64,000 nt of DNA from an uncultured Collinsella sp. (lineage in GTDB: Bacteria > Actinomycetota > Coriobacteriia > Coriobacteriales > Coriobacteriaceae), in assembly GCA_902494345.1 (NCBI GenBank), contig CABUSV010000001.1, forward strand, positions 124,001 to 188,000. The letters run 5' to 3'. A program made the position numbers and the translations under genes. Of the stretch, positions 33,786 through 43,037 are shown one piece after another; the first letter of the stretch is position 1, and each line of letters begins with the position of its first letter. The notes below the pieces were generated by a model. That model was not told the DNA's origin. It did no database searches and was given only the letters and a program-made list of their open reading frames with translations.

Positions 33786-34388
33786 CTAGTGCACCAGTTT
33801 GCCAAATTGAATAGCGCGAACAATCAGCGTAACGCCAAACACCAGCAGCGCGGCGCCGCTAAAGATAACGAGCATCTTGGCCGACCACAGCGGATAGATA
33901 AACACGAACATGCCGGCGATGATGGAGAGTGCGCCGCTCAGGATAGCGAGGGCGCGGTTGGACGAAAGCTCGGACTCCAGAATGGACATGACACCTTCGA
34001 CAATCCAGCCAAAGCCGGCCACGATAACCACCATCGTGGTGAGCGTCGCGGTCGAGAAGGCCTGGTTGCGCAGGATTATGACGCCGCCCAAGATAATGAG
34101 TAGGTTGGAGATGATGCTCGTCACGCGCCAGCCGGTGGGCAGCAGCGGCTCAAAAATGGCAGTGAACAGCCTAATGGCAGCAGTGATTACAAAGTAAAAA
34201 CCCAGGACAGTCGTCAAAAAGACGAGGGACTTGGCGGGTGCAAAAAGCAGCGCGATACCAGCAATGAGCGCTAAGACGCCCGTGATGGCGTAGATCCAGC
34301 GTACGGCCTTGACGGCTTTGCCCGCCATGCTTTTCTCGTCAAATCCAAACTGGCTCGATTTTTGGTCATCGTTCTTAAAGATGCCCAT
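33786..34388 (-). CDS. HdeD family membrane protein (DUF308)
   Basis: A 200-residue protein with six predicted membrane segments between residues 30 and 190, arranged as repeated short hydrophobic pairs typical of DUF308/HdeD. E. coli HdeD is linked to acid resistance; the role here is unknown. The N-terminal 25 residues are charged and cytoplasmic. GGAGAC before the ATG at 34388 supports the start. The stop at 33786 abuts the start of the YaiI-family gene. Confidence 0.88.
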   Translation of the reverse strand: MGIFKNDDQKSSQFGFDEKSMAGKAVKAVRWIYAITGVLALIAGIALLFAPAKSLVFLTTVLGFYFVITAAIRLFTAIFEPLLPTGWRVTSIISNLLIILGGVIILRNQAFSTATLTTMVVIVAGFGWIVEGVMSILESELSSNRALAILSGALSIIAGMFVFIYPLWSAKMLVIFSGAALLVFGVTLIVRAIQFGKLVH

Positions 34389-34605
34389 AATGTCTCCTTT
34401 CCGTGTGGTGCACGTCGCGTTCATTGCTCTCCGTGCGGCGTACGCCAAAAGTGCTGCAACAAGTATCGCCCAAGGGCGCCGATGCATGGGGCGGGAAGGA
34501 CGAATTGCCGCCCCACATTCCCGAATTGTTACTTTTGTTCCCGCCCCAGTGAGGATTAATCAACAATTGTAGAACATTACGCCGCTGTATGTAATTGCCT
34601 AGGTT

Positions 34606-34624
34606 TTAGGTTAGATTTTCCTAA
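34606..34624. promoter_or_regulatory. DtxR/IdeR-like iron box upstream of the nitroreductase gene
   Basis: TTAGGTTAGATTTTCCTAA matches the published DtxR consensus TTAGGTTAGCCTAACCTAA at 15 of 19 positions and keeps both outer TTAGG/CCTAA arms. It lies 28 bp before the nitroreductase start. It is a candidate only; the regulator is not in this window unless the MntR-type gene serves. Confidence 0.45.
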
Positions 34625-34652
34625 GAACAATTGCCCGAAATTGGGGGTCCCT

Positions 34653-35324
34653 ATGAACGAAACAGTTCCCGCGGCGCCGTCGAGCGCGGAGTCGATGGCA
34701 AAGCAAGGTTGCGAAAAGCTCGGCCTGGACACGTTTGACGCGCTGGTCCGCCGCGCCCGCACGTGCCGCCGATTTGACGAGTCCATGCGCGTGCCGTGCG
34801 AGTTTTTGCTCGAGCTGGCGGAACTGGCGCACCTGGCTCCGTGTGGTGCCAATGCTCAGCGTCTTCGTTTTCATGTGGTGAGCGGTTCCGAGGACTGCGC
34901 TCGCGTGTTTGACGAGCTTGCATGGGCCGGTGCGCTCAAGGATTGGCCGAGTCCTGCCGAGGGCGAGCGCCCGACCGGCTACATCGCGATTCTGGCCGAG
35001 CGCGCCGTTCCGGGCAAGCCCGCCGCTCCCATTACCGAGGTCGACACGGGTATTGCCGCGCAGACGATGATGCTCGCCGCCCGCAGCGCCACGCCCGAGG
35101 TGGCCGCCTGCATGTTCAAGGCCTTTACGCCCCACGCGATCGATGCCATGGGGCTCGATAACGACAAGTATGAGCTCAAGCTGATCATGGCGTTTGGCGT
35201 TCCGGCCGAAACGCAGGTGATCGATGCGATCGATTCCAACCCCGATGGCTCCATCAATTATTGGCGCGACGAGGCACAGGTGCACCACGTACCCAAGCGT
35301 TCGCTCGCCGACGTACTGCTGTAG
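34653..35324 (+). CDS. Nitroreductase family protein
   Basis: A 223-residue FMN-dependent oxidoreductase. RRARTCRRFDES near residue 30 and APCGANAQRLRFHVVS near 68 are the phosphate and flavin contacts of the family. IAAQTMMLAARS near 132 and KLIMAFGVPAE near 178 complete it. The electron acceptor is unknown. The start ATG at 34653 has only a weak GGGGGTC in front. A DtxR-like box upstream hints at iron control. It ends 30 bp before a CCACCACAAAGG hairpin. Confidence 0.87.
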   Translation: MNETVPAAPSSAESMAKQGCEKLGLDTFDALVRRARTCRRFDESMRVPCEFLLELAELAHLAPCGANAQRLRFHVVSGSEDCARVFDELAWAGALKDWPSPAEGERPTGYIAILAERAVPGKPAAPITEVDTGIAAQTMMLAARSATPEVAACMFKAFTPHAIDAMGLDNDKYELKLIMAFGVPAETQVIDAIDSNPDGSINYWRDEAQVHHVPKRSLADVLL

Positions 35325-35354
35325 TTGAGCGTCACCGCGGTGTGATCCGGCGGT

Positions 35355-35391
35355 AAACCACCACAAAGGTACCTGTCCCCTTTGCGGTGGT
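35355..35391. repeat. CCACCACAAAGG hairpin, copy 2
   Basis: CCACCACAAAGG pairs with CCTTTGCGGTGG, with one G:T wobble, loop TACCTGTCC. It lies between the nitroreductase and the first histidine phosphatase. Confidence 0.7.
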
Positions 35392-35406
35392 GCGAGAGGA
35401 GGGCGT

Positions 35407-35949
35407 GTGGCAGATTTGTATTTGGTGCGGCATGGGCAGACTGAGCTCAACGTGCAGAACATTTTGCAGGGTGGGCACGATTCGCCGCTTACGGCGCGCG
35501 GGCGCGAGCAGGCGCTGGCGACGCGCGCGGCGTTTGAGGCGCGTGGCGTGACCTTTGACCGTGTGTATTCCTCCCCGTTGGGCCGGGCGCGGCGTACGGC
35601 TGAGCTAATTGCTGGCGAGGGCTGCTCGATAGAGCTGGTCGATGACCTACGCGAGTGGCATTTGGGCTCGCTGGAGGGCACATCAAATCGCGATATGCCG
35701 CCGCAGCCCTGGGGTGATTATCCGGTGGCCTTTGGTGGCGAGTCTGAAGTGCAGCTCCAGTCGCGTATGGTCGCGGCGCTGTCCCGCATCATGGCCAGGC
35801 CGCAACACGACTGCGTGCTGGCGGTTTCCCACGGCTCAGCCTGCCAGGAGTTTCTTGAGTATGTGACTGGCGAGGGAGAACTACCCGACAACGGTGCCGT
35901 GCTTCATTTTGGCTATTGCGACGGGGCGTTTTCGCTCTTGGGTTGGTAA
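35407..35949 (+). CDS. Histidine phosphatase family protein (phosphoglycerate mutase-like), paralogue 1
   Basis: A 180-residue enzyme with catalytic LVRHGQTELN near residue 5, YSSPLGRARRTAE near 55, EWHLGSLEG near 85 and VSHGSACQEF near 140. The four residues of the family, two Arg and two His, are present. The substrate is unknown; relatives act on sugar phosphates, nucleotides or alpha-ribazole phosphate. It starts at a GTG (35407) after GAGGAGGGC. The paralogue follows 17 bp downstream; the two proteins are clearly alike, suggesting tandem duplication. Confidence 0.9.
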   Translation: MADLYLVRHGQTELNVQNILQGGHDSPLTARGREQALATRAAFEARGVTFDRVYSSPLGRARRTAELIAGEGCSIELVDDLREWHLGSLEGTSNRDMPPQPWGDYPVAFGGESEVQLQSRMVAALSRIMARPQHDCVLAVSHGSACQEFLEYVTGEGELPDNGAVLHFGYCDGAFSLLGW

Positions 35950-35966
35950 CGAACGAAAGGACCCCT

Positions 35967-36602
35967 ATGAATAAAGATCTGTATCTGGTCCGTCATGGAC
36001 AGACGATATTCAACCTTAAGCGCATTATTCAGGGCTGGAGTGACTCGCCGCTTACGCAGTTGGGTTGCGACCAGGCGGCGCGCGCCGGCATGTTTTTACG
36101 TGCGCGCGGCATTGAGCCCGATCATGCCTACACCTCGACGCTGCACCGCACCGAGCAGACCATCGCCAACCTGTGGCCGGGTTTTACCTACGAGCGCCTA
36201 GACGGTCTGCGCGAGTGGTTCTTTGGCGACTTTGAGGCCGAGCGCGTGATGCTTATGCCCGAGCGCCCGTGGCGCGACTTCTATCGCCAGTTTGGTGGCG
36301 AGGGGCAGATGCAGGTGCGCGAGCGCATGGTGGCGACGCTGACCGAGCTTATGCAGCGTCCGGACCACGAGTGCGTGCTCGCGGTGAGCCACGGCTCGGC
36401 CATCAAGGAGTTCATGGACCATACCAAGGGCGCGGCGGCCGATGAACGCGATCGCGTTCCGGGCAACTGCTCGGTGCTACACTTTGCGTTTGACGACGAA
36501 TCCGACACGTTTGAGCTGGTCGAAGTCTTTACGCAGGAGGATTACGCGCGCGAGCTGGGGCTTGAACCGCTTGTGGCTACTGCAGGTCCGCAGCGCGGAT
36601 AA
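35967..36602 (+). CDS. Histidine phosphatase family protein, paralogue 2
   Basis: A 211-residue paralogue of the preceding gene: LVRHGQTIFN near residue 7, YTSTLHRTEQT near 55, LREWFFGDFE near 80 and VSHGSAIKEF near 140. It is about 30 residues longer at the C-terminus. GAAAGG lies 6 nt before the ATG at 35967. The aligned motifs in the same order indicate duplication and divergence. A strong terminator lies 48 bp downstream. Confidence 0.9.
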   Translation: MNKDLYLVRHGQTIFNLKRIIQGWSDSPLTQLGCDQAARAGMFLRARGIEPDHAYTSTLHRTEQTIANLWPGFTYERLDGLREWFFGDFEAERVMLMPERPWRDFYRQFGGEGQMQVRERMVATLTELMQRPDHECVLAVSHGSAIKEFMDHTKGAAADERDRVPGNCSVLHFAFDDESDTFELVEVFTQEDYARELGLEPLVATAGPQRG

Positions 36603-36650
36603 CGCGAGCGCGGCGGCGCGGGTCGCCGGCATAACTTCTCGACGCAAAAG

Positions 36651-36687
36651 GGGCGGAGATGCATGTACCTGCTGCATCTCCGCCCCC
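36651..36687. terminator. Bidirectional intrinsic terminator
   Basis: GGGGCGGAGATGCA (36651-36664) pairs with TGCATCTCCGCCCC (36674-36687). AAAA precedes and TGTTTG follows it, so it serves the histidine phosphatases and, from the other side, the DUF1015-like gene that ends at 36732. Confidence 0.85.
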
Positions 36688-36731
36688 TGTTTGTTGAGCT
36701 GCCGATTTTTGTGCTGGGCGGTCTGGTCTTG

Positions 36732-37415
36732 CTAGAACCGCGCGACCTGGTGCGTGAGCAGACCTGTCGGAACTTGCGGCGCGGCGCCGCTGACCTGCGC
36801 GGCGGGGAAGAGCACGGCAACGGTAAAGTTGAACGGCTCCTTGCCGGTGTACGTTCCGGCGGCACGGGCCTCATCGGCCAGCAGCTGCGACGCCCCGGTC
36901 AGAGCAGCGGCGTAGGCGGAGTCGTCGGCCAGTGCCGGCTCCGGTGCTTGGTCGAGCATAGCGCGGATGGCCCCGACGGCGTCCTCGCGCTTGACCTCCC
37001 ACGCGCGGTGCGTAATGCCCGCGGGGTCGGTAACGGCGTAGAGCGACGCGCCCTCTTTGGCGGCGCCCAGGATGATATCCATGACGGGCGAGGCCTCGTA
37101 GGCGAGCGACACGGGGCGCGGCTGCACCTTGAGCTCGGCGATCGCGCGCGCGGCGGCGGCCACGTCGGCGCTGGCATCGCCCTTGCCGCCCGCAAGTACA
37201 CTCGTCGGGCAGATCGCCACGACACCCGTCACGCGTCCCGGCTCGCCCGAGCATTCGTACACGTAATACGCCGCACCCGGGTCCTTGAGCATCAGGCCAT
37301 CGGCAAGGGCTCCGCGCAGAGCATCGTTGCCGCTCAGGATGCTGCCCATTGCAGGCAGCGCCTCGAGCACGCGGTCCTGAGCCGGGCGGATGCAGGGAAA
37401 CGGAAGTGCTTTCAT
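36732..37415 (-). CDS. Reduced DUF1015-like protein, key motif degenerate
   Basis: A 227-residue protein related to DUF1015 proteins, which are usually about 400 residues and often sit beside serA/serC, as here. FPCIRPAQDRVLEALPAM opens it. The segment corresponding to the conserved ADGHHR motif reads ADDSAYAAALTG near 165, so the His residues are gone, while FNFTVAVLFPAAQV near 200 remains. It may be an inactive or repurposed short form. Homology is weak and rests on segment order. Confidence 0.5.
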   Translation of the reverse strand: MKALPFPCIRPAQDRVLEALPAMGSILSGNDALRGALADGLMLKDPGAAYYVYECSGEPGRVTGVVAICPTSVLAGGKGDASADVAAAARAIAELKVQPRPVSLAYEASPVMDIILGAAKEGASLYAVTDPAGITHRAWEVKREDAVGAIRAMLDQAPEPALADDSAYAAALTGASQLLADEARAAGTYTGKEPFNFTVAVLFPAAQVSGAAPQVPTGLLTHQVARF

Positions 37416-37454
37416 GGGCGGTCCTAACGCACGAGTCGGTTTGTTCGCGGCTTA

Positions 37455-38675
37455 TTATGCCCCAACTTGCCCATTCGCGTCCCAGAGCACGTTATCGGCG
37501 AGCGCGATGAGCACGTTCTGGCAGCGAACGATATCGGCGTGGGGCACATATTCGTTGGGCTTGTGCGCGAGCGCGAGCGACCCGGGACCGTAGCTCATGC
37601 AATTGCGATTACCTGTCTTGCCGGCAATGACGGCGGTGTCGGTGTAGCCGGTAAAGAAGCCGACGGTCGTGTCCGCGTCCGTCACGTCATCGGCGGCACG
37701 CTTGAGCGCTGCTAGAAGGGGAGAGTTTGGGTCGCGCTCGATGGCGGGGCGGTCGCCCGTCACGGTGTAGCTGCCATGGCAACCGGGAACGGCGGCTTCG
37801 GCGACGGCGATGGCCTGCTCTACCATGCGCGTCACGGCGGCCGTATCGGTCGGCGGGGTCAGGCGCATGTCGACCCAGACTTTGGCGCGGTCGGGTACGA
37901 CGTAGGGGCGATATCCGCCCTCGATTTGGCCAAACGTGATGGTCGAAGGCCCCAGCTCATCGTGCGCGGGCAGCGCCATAAACGCGCGACGGAGCGAACA
38001 CACGACCTCGGCCATGGCGGCGACGGCATCCGCGCCCTTCCAGGGCTGGCTCGCATGCGCCGTCACGCCAGTCATTTCAATCTCGAACCACGTACGCCCC
38101 TTGTGCGCCACCTGGATTTGTCCGTCGGTGGGCTCGGTGTCCAGCACCCATTCACGCGAGCCGACCCAGCCAACATCGATCGCGGCCTCTGAGCCACGCA
38201 TAAAATCTTCCTCGTCGACCGAGCAGATGAGCGAAAAGCCGCGGCGGGGCAGCGCGCCATCCGCCACCACGTGCTCGAGCGTATGGACCAGTGCGGCAAT
38301 GGCGCAGGCCAGGCCACCTTTCATGTCGCAGGCGCCACGGCCATAGAGTTTGTCGTTACGCACAACCGTCCCGAGCGGCGGAATGTCCGCGTCCCAGCCA
38401 TCGCCCAGCGTAACGGTATCCATATGACAGATATAGACGAGTCGCGGCTCGTCGCTTTGGCCCGGCACGGTGACCATAAGGTTGCGGCGCCCGGGGAGTA
38501 CTTCGAGCTCTGCAATCTGCACGGCATCGAGTACCGGATGGCTCAGCTGCGCCAACCGTTCCTCAACCAACGCTTTGATATAGCGTTCAATCTCGCCCTC
38601 ATACGCACCTGGGTCGGAACTGTCGATCCGCACGAGCCCTTGCGTAAGCCGCCAAGCAAAATCTGTATCAACCAT
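37455..38675 (-). CDS. M20/DapE-ArgE family metallopeptidase
   Basis: A 406-residue dinuclear-zinc amidohydrolase. HMDTV near residue 85, GRGACDMKGG near 115, VDEEDFMRGSE near 148 and LAHKPNEYV near 380 supply the metal ligands and catalytic Asp/Glu. The length suits the succinyl-diaminopimelate desuccinylase or acetylornithine deacetylase group, but the substrate is unproven. GAGGTG lies 4 nt before the ATG at 38675. It sits between the DUF1015-like gene and serA on the same strand. Confidence 0.87.
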   Translation of the reverse strand: MVDTDFAWRLTQGLVRIDSSDPGAYEGEIERYIKALVEERLAQLSHPVLDAVQIAELEVLPGRRNLMVTVPGQSDEPRLVYICHMDTVTLGDGWDADIPPLGTVVRNDKLYGRGACDMKGGLACAIAALVHTLEHVVADGALPRRGFSLICSVDEEDFMRGSEAAIDVGWVGSREWVLDTEPTDGQIQVAHKGRTWFEIEMTGVTAHASQPWKGADAVAAMAEVVCSLRRAFMALPAHDELGPSTITFGQIEGGYRPYVVPDRAKVWVDMRLTPPTDTAAVTRMVEQAIAVAEAAVPGCHGSYTVTGDRPAIERDPNSPLLAALKRAADDVTDADTTVGFFTGYTDTAVIAGKTGNRNCMSYGPGSLALAHKPNEYVPHADIVRCQNVLIALADNVLWDANGQVGA

Positions 38676-38852
38676 AGGCACCTCACAGATAGTTAGGTCA
38701 ACATACAGATTGTATGCCAAGAAGCGGCTCGGTGCATTTAATGGAGGACTCACAAAAACGGGGACGCCTCTCGTGTGAAAGGCGCCCCCGCGGGCATTCA
38801 ATGTCAGCGACGGGCAGGCCACATGGGGAACTGCCCGTCAGATCAGCCGGCG

Positions 38853-40016
38853 CTATTTGATCACGCGCACGCGATACATCGACGGAATCTGCTTGAGCGC
38901 CTCGATGGTGCTGCTGTCCAGGTGCTCGTCGGTGTCGAACATGGTGTAGGCGTTCTCGCCGGCAGACTCGTTGGTCATACGCTGCACGTTGGCGTTGTCC
39001 TTGGCCAGGATGGCCGTGATCTGGCCGATCATGTTGGGCACGTTGGCATGCAGGCAGGCAATGCGGCTTGCAGCGCGCGCCTTGCCCATGCTGCAAGCGG
39101 GGTAGTTGACGCTGTGGGCGATGTTACCGTTCTCCAGGTAATCCTTGAGTTCGCTGATGGCCATATCGGCGCAGTTGGCCTCGGCCTCGCCGGTGCCGGC
39201 GCCCGAGTGCGTGGTGATAAACGTGTTCGGCATCTTGACGGTCTTGGGCGTGGCAAAGTCGCAGCTAAACCAGCTGAGCTTGCCCTCGCGCAGGGCGGCG
39301 TCGACGGCGTCCTCGTCAATGATGGTCTCGCGTGCGTAGTTGATGAGCACGGCTCCCGGGGCCAGCAGGTTAATCTGCTCGGTGCTGATCATGCCGATGG
39401 TGTCTGCTTTGCTGGGCACGTGCACGGTAAGGTAGTCGCAGCCGCGGCACAGATCCTCGAGCGTGCCCACGCGCTGCACCTCGCGGCTCAGCACCCACGC
39501 GTGCTCAACGGAAATGAACGGGTCGTAGCCGTAGACGTCCATGCCCAGATCGACGCAGGCGTTGGCGACCTTGGAGCCCACGTTGCCCAGACCGATGACG
39601 CCGATGCGCTTGCCCTTGAGCTCGCGGCCCACAAAGGCCTTCTTGGCCTTTTCGGCATCGACCTGAATCTCGGGGTCGTCGGCGTTGTCGCGCACCCAGT
39701 TCATCGACTGTACTACGCCGCGGCTCGAGAGCACCAGCATGCCCAGGACGAGCTCCTTGACGGCATTGCTATTGGCGCCGGGGGAGTTAAAGACGACGAC
39801 GCCCTTCTTGGCGTACTCCTCGACGGGGATGTTGTTGACGCCGGCGCCGCAGCGGGCGATGGCGCGGATTCCCTCGGGCAGCTCGTAGCCGTGCAGGTCG
39901 GTCGAGCGCATCAGAATGGCGTCGGCCTCTTCGGCGGTGCTCACAAATTCGTAGCCTTCGCCAAACTCGACTTTGCCGTCCTTGGTGATGTCGTCGATGG
40001 TTTTGATCTTACGCAT
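38853..40016 (-). CDS. serA: D-3-phosphoglycerate dehydrogenase, short form with ACT domain
   Basis: Catalyses the first step of serine synthesis, oxidising 3-phosphoglycerate with NAD+. The 387-residue protein has IGLGNVGSKVANA near 148 for NAD, HVPSKADT near 205, NYARETIIDEDAV near 237 and a C-terminal ACT domain (about 320-387) that could sense serine. It lacks the extra intervening domain of the long form. AAGGAG lies 7 nt before the ATG at 40016. serC ends 69 bp upstream, so serC-serA is likely an operon. Confidence 0.95.
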   Translation of the reverse strand: MRKIKTIDDITKDGKVEFGEGYEFVSTAEEADAILMRSTDLHGYELPEGIRAIARCGAGVNNIPVEEYAKKGVVVFNSPGANSNAVKELVLGMLVLSSRGVVQSMNWVRDNADDPEIQVDAEKAKKAFVGRELKGKRIGVIGLGNVGSKVANACVDLGMDVYGYDPFISVEHAWVLSREVQRVGTLEDLCRGCDYLTVHVPSKADTIGMISTEQINLLAPGAVLINYARETIIDEDAVDAALREGKLSWFSCDFATPKTVKMPNTFITTHSGAGTGEAEANCADMAISELKDYLENGNIAHSVNYPACSMGKARAASRIACLHANVPNMIGQITAILAKDNANVQRMTNESAGENAYTMFDTDEHLDSSTIEALKQIPSMYRVRVIK

Positions 40017-40085
40017 GAAAAACTCCTTAGCAGGTTTGGTTTAAACAGGTGGTTTGAGGTGGCTGGTCGGCCCGCGCGTTGCGGG

Positions 40086-41210
40086 CTAGTTAGATCGCGG
40101 GCTCAAACTATGCTGCGCTTCGAAGTCCTTCATGTACGAGGCCAGTGCCTGCACATCTTCCATGGTTACGGCGTTGTAGACGCTAGCGCGCATGCCGCCC
40201 ACCAGGCGATGGCCCTTGACGTTTTGAATCTGGTGCTCGGCCGCGCCTGCGACAAAGGCGGCGTCGAGGTCGGCATCGCCGGTACGGAAGGTGACGTTGG
40301 CGATGGAGCGGCTGTCGGCCTGTGTGGCGCCATGGAACAGCACGCTGTGCTCGAGCAGGTTATAGAGCAGGTTGGCCTTGGCCCAGTTGCGCTCGGCCAT
40401 GGCGGCAAGTCCGCCGGTCTCCTCGACCCAACGGAACACCTTGCCGCACACGTAGATACCAAAGGTGTTGGGCGTGTTGAGCATGGAGCCCTTGGCGGCC
40501 TGGGTCTTAAGGTCCAGGTACTGCGGAGTCTGCGCAAAGGCCGGACCGTCGGCGATCAGGTCGTCGCGCACGATAACCACGGTGACGCCCGCGGCGCCGG
40601 CGTTCTTCTGCGCGCCGGCGTAAATGAGCCCGTAGCGCTCGACGTCGAGCGGCTGCGACAGAAAGCAGCTCGAGACATCGGCGACCAGCGGTACGTCGCC
40701 GCAATCGGGCAGCTCGTGGTACATGGTGCCAAAGATGGTGTTGTTCTGGCAGATGTAGACGTAGTCGAGCCCGTCGCCCGCGGCCTCGTCGGCAATGCGC
40801 GCGTTGATGTCGGCCATGTTGGGAATGCGGTCGAAGTTGGTGTCCTCGGAGCTCGCGAGCAGCACGGCCTCGCCGTACTTGGCGGCTTCTTTGTATGCCT
40901 TGTTGGCAAAGTTGCCGGTCACGATGTAGCCGGCGCGGCCGCGGCGCATGAGGTTCATGGGGATGCCCGCAAACTGCAGCGTGGCGCCGCCCTGCAAAAA
41001 CAGGACGCGGTAGTTGTTGGGGATGCTCAGCAGGCGGCGCAGAGTTGCCTCAGCGTCATCGATGATCTGCTGGTACATGCTAGATCGATGACTCATCTCG
41101 AGCACGGACATGCCGCAACCGCGGTAGTCCATCATCTCGTCGGCGATCTCGGCGAGCACGCTTGTGGGCAGCGCTGCCGGGCCAGCTGAGAAGTTGTGCA
41201 CACGTGCCAT
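40086..41210 (-). CDS. serC: Phosphoserine aminotransferase
   Basis: Converts 3-phosphohydroxypyruvate, the SerA product, to phosphoserine with glutamate and PLP. The 374-residue protein shows NFSAGPAALP at the N-terminus, LQGGATLQFAGIPMNL near 75 for the cofactor ring, the PLP lysine in IYAGAQKNAGAAG near 195, and HRLVGGMRASVYNA near 338. GGGAGA lies 7 nt before the ATG at 41210. It precedes serA on the same strand. SerB, the phosphatase that finishes the pathway, is not seen nearby. Confidence 0.96.
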   Translation of the reverse strand: MARVHNFSAGPAALPTSVLAEIADEMMDYRGCGMSVLEMSHRSSMYQQIIDDAEATLRRLLSIPNNYRVLFLQGGATLQFAGIPMNLMRRGRAGYIVTGNFANKAYKEAAKYGEAVLLASSEDTNFDRIPNMADINARIADEAAGDGLDYVYICQNNTIFGTMYHELPDCGDVPLVADVSSCFLSQPLDVERYGLIYAGAQKNAGAAGVTVVIVRDDLIADGPAFAQTPQYLDLKTQAAKGSMLNTPNTFGIYVCGKVFRWVEETGGLAAMAERNWAKANLLYNLLEHSVLFHGATQADSRSIANVTFRTGDADLDAAFVAGAAEHQIQNVKGHRLVGGMRASVYNAVTMEDVQALASYMKDFEAQHSLSPRSN

Positions 41211-41435
41211 CTTCTAGTCTCCCTCGTAGTCGTTTGAACGTTCGGGATACTTTAGCACAGTGGAGCGCCAGGCGCGACCGCATCACGGTAAAACTCGACT
41301 GCGCCGCTATGATTTACAGGATGGTTACATGGGGGAGGGGTGCTTTACTCCTCAGGCAAATCCAAAACTGCAAGCGAAGGCATGAGGTTCTCTAGGCGCT
41401 TGATCTCTTCGTCGCAATTAGCCACCTCCTGGTTA

Positions 41436-43037
41436 CTACGATGCCAGTGTGGCGATGACGGCTTCGTCGCCGGCGTATATGAGGGTGTTGCCGTCTGGGA
41501 TGATCGTTTGGCCGTCGCGCTTGAGCATCACCACAATAAACGGATGCTTGCCTTGCGGCACATCGCGCAGGCGCTGGCCGGCGAGGCGACCGTGGGGCGT
41601 CACGGTGACCTCGCGCAGCGTAACCTCGGCACGCTCTTCGAACGTTGGGGCGGCCATCACCAGCAGATCGCCTTCCTGGATCACGGTGTCGCCATTGGGC
41701 AGTACCGGGTGCGCCCCGTCGCGCAGCACCAGGACCACGAGCATGTCGGTGGCGCTGCCAATGTCCGCGAGCGAGCGTCCGGCAAACGGATGTCCAGCGC
41801 CCACCTTGAGCTTTACAAACGACATGCCGTCCTCGTCGCGGTAGTCGTTAAAGGTGCGGCGTACGTCGCCTGCCGCATCGATCATGTCGAGCTTTTTCGC
41901 CACCGCCGGCAGCAGCGAACCCTGCACCACGATGCTCGACACGGCAATCACAAACACCAGGTCAAATAGGTCGTGTCCGCCGGGAACGCCGGCTACCACG
42001 GCAAAGAGACTAAAGACGACCGAAGCTGCTCCGCGCAGACCCGCCCAGCTTACGAGCGCGACCTGGCGAGGGTTCGTCCTAAACGGCGCCAGGAGCATGC
42101 CCACGGCGATGGGGCGGCTCACGAAGAGCATGAACGCCATGAGCGCCAGGCCCGGCAGCAGCATCTGTGGCAGGCGCGCGGGCGTCACGAGCAGGCCGAG
42201 CAAGAAGAAGATCGTCATCTCTGCCATCTCGGTGAGGGTGTCAAAGAAGTGCGCCATCTCGACTTTGCCGGTGATGTCGCTGGCACCCAGCACAATGCCG
42301 GCCAGGTATACAGCCAAAAAGCCGTTGCCGCCCAGGTAGCTCGGCAGCGCGTAGGCGACGATGGCCACGGCGAACAAAAAGATGGTCTGCGCGCCCTCGG
42401 CCGTTGCGTGCGCGCGTTCAATCAGGCGGCCCGCCGCCCAGCCGATGGCAAGGCCCACGCCCACGCCCAGGATAATCTGCTTGGCCAGCAGTGCGGGAAT
42501 GTTGATGTCGCCGCCGGCCGCGAGTGTGGCGAGCACGGCGGTGAGCATGTAGGCGACGGGGTCGTTGGAGCCCGATTCGACCTCGAGCAGCGAGTCAGTC
42601 CCGCCCCTCAGTGACAGGCTGTGCTCGCGCAGCACGCTAAAGACGCTGGCCGCATCGGTGGATGCTACGACCGAGCCCAGCAGCAGACCGCCGATCCAGT
42701 CGAAACCCAGCACGAAATGCGCAAACGCACCCGTAATGCCAGCGGTGATGACGACGCCGAGCGTGCTCAGCAGCACCGCGGGCACGGCGACGGGCTTGGC
42801 GCGGTCGATGTTGGTGTTAAAGCCGCCGTAGAACATGATGAACAGCAGCGCCGTGCTGCAGACGGTTTCGGTGAGCGCGTAGTCGCTAAAGTCGATATGC
42901 GCCGGGCCGTTGACGCCCAACAGCATGCCGAGTGTGATAAAGATGAGCAGGGTGGGGAAGGGGAGTTTTTTGCCGACGGGTTTGATGGTCAGGCACAAAA
43001 TGATGACGAGGCCGATAAAGAGAAGGATCTGGTTCAT
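41436..43037 (-). CDS. CPA1 cation:proton antiporter with cytosolic TrkA-C domains (NhaP2/CvrA-like)
   Basis: A 533-residue antiporter of the K+(Na+)/H+ type. About 12 membrane segments fill residues 1-385. STDAASVFSVLREHSL near 127 and ESGSNDPVAY near 157 are the ion-site motifs. The cytosolic C-terminus (about 395-533) carries two RCK-C/TrkA-C modules, as in NhaP2/CvrA, which protect against excess K+. It starts at ATG 43037 and shares a 252-bp divergent region with the phosphatase gene. A 26-codon open frame at 41345-41425 lies just past its stop (see rejected items). Confidence 0.9.
   Translation of the reverse strand: MNQILLFIGLVIILCLTIKPVGKKLPFPTLLIFITLGMLLGVNGPAHIDFSDYALTETVCSTALLFIMFYGGFNTNIDRAKPVAVPAVLLSTLGVVITAGITGAFAHFVLGFDWIGGLLLGSVVASTDAASVFSVLREHSLSLRGGTDSLLEVESGSNDPVAYMLTAVLATLAAGGDINIPALLAKQIILGVGVGLAIGWAAGRLIERAHATAEGAQTIFLFAVAIVAYALPSYLGGNGFLAVYLAGIVLGASDITGKVEMAHFFDTLTEMAEMTIFFLLGLLVTPARLPQMLLPGLALMAFMLFVSRPIAVGMLLAPFRTNPRQVALVSWAGLRGAASVVFSLFAVVAGVPGGHDLFDLVFVIAVSSIVVQGSLLPAVAKKLDMIDAAGDVRRTFNDYRDEDGMSFVKLKVGAGHPFAGRSLADIGSATDMLVVLVLRDGAHPVLPNGDTVIQEGDLLVMAAPTFEERAEVTLREVTVTPHGRLAGQRLRDVPQGKHPFIVVMLKRDGQTIIPDGNTLIYAGDEAVIATLAS

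Noticed and set aside
38775..41189. An 804-codon plus-strand frame opposite serA and serC.
   Set aside because: Antisense shadow in high-G+C DNA, with His/Val/Gly/Ala-rich composition; the serA and serC motifs on the other strand are decisive.
41345..41425. A 26-codon GTG-started frame past the antiporter stop (EEIKRLENLMPSLAVLD...).
   Set aside because: The composition looks protein-like, but AGGAGG overlaps the GTG itself and no family is known. It could be a remnant.
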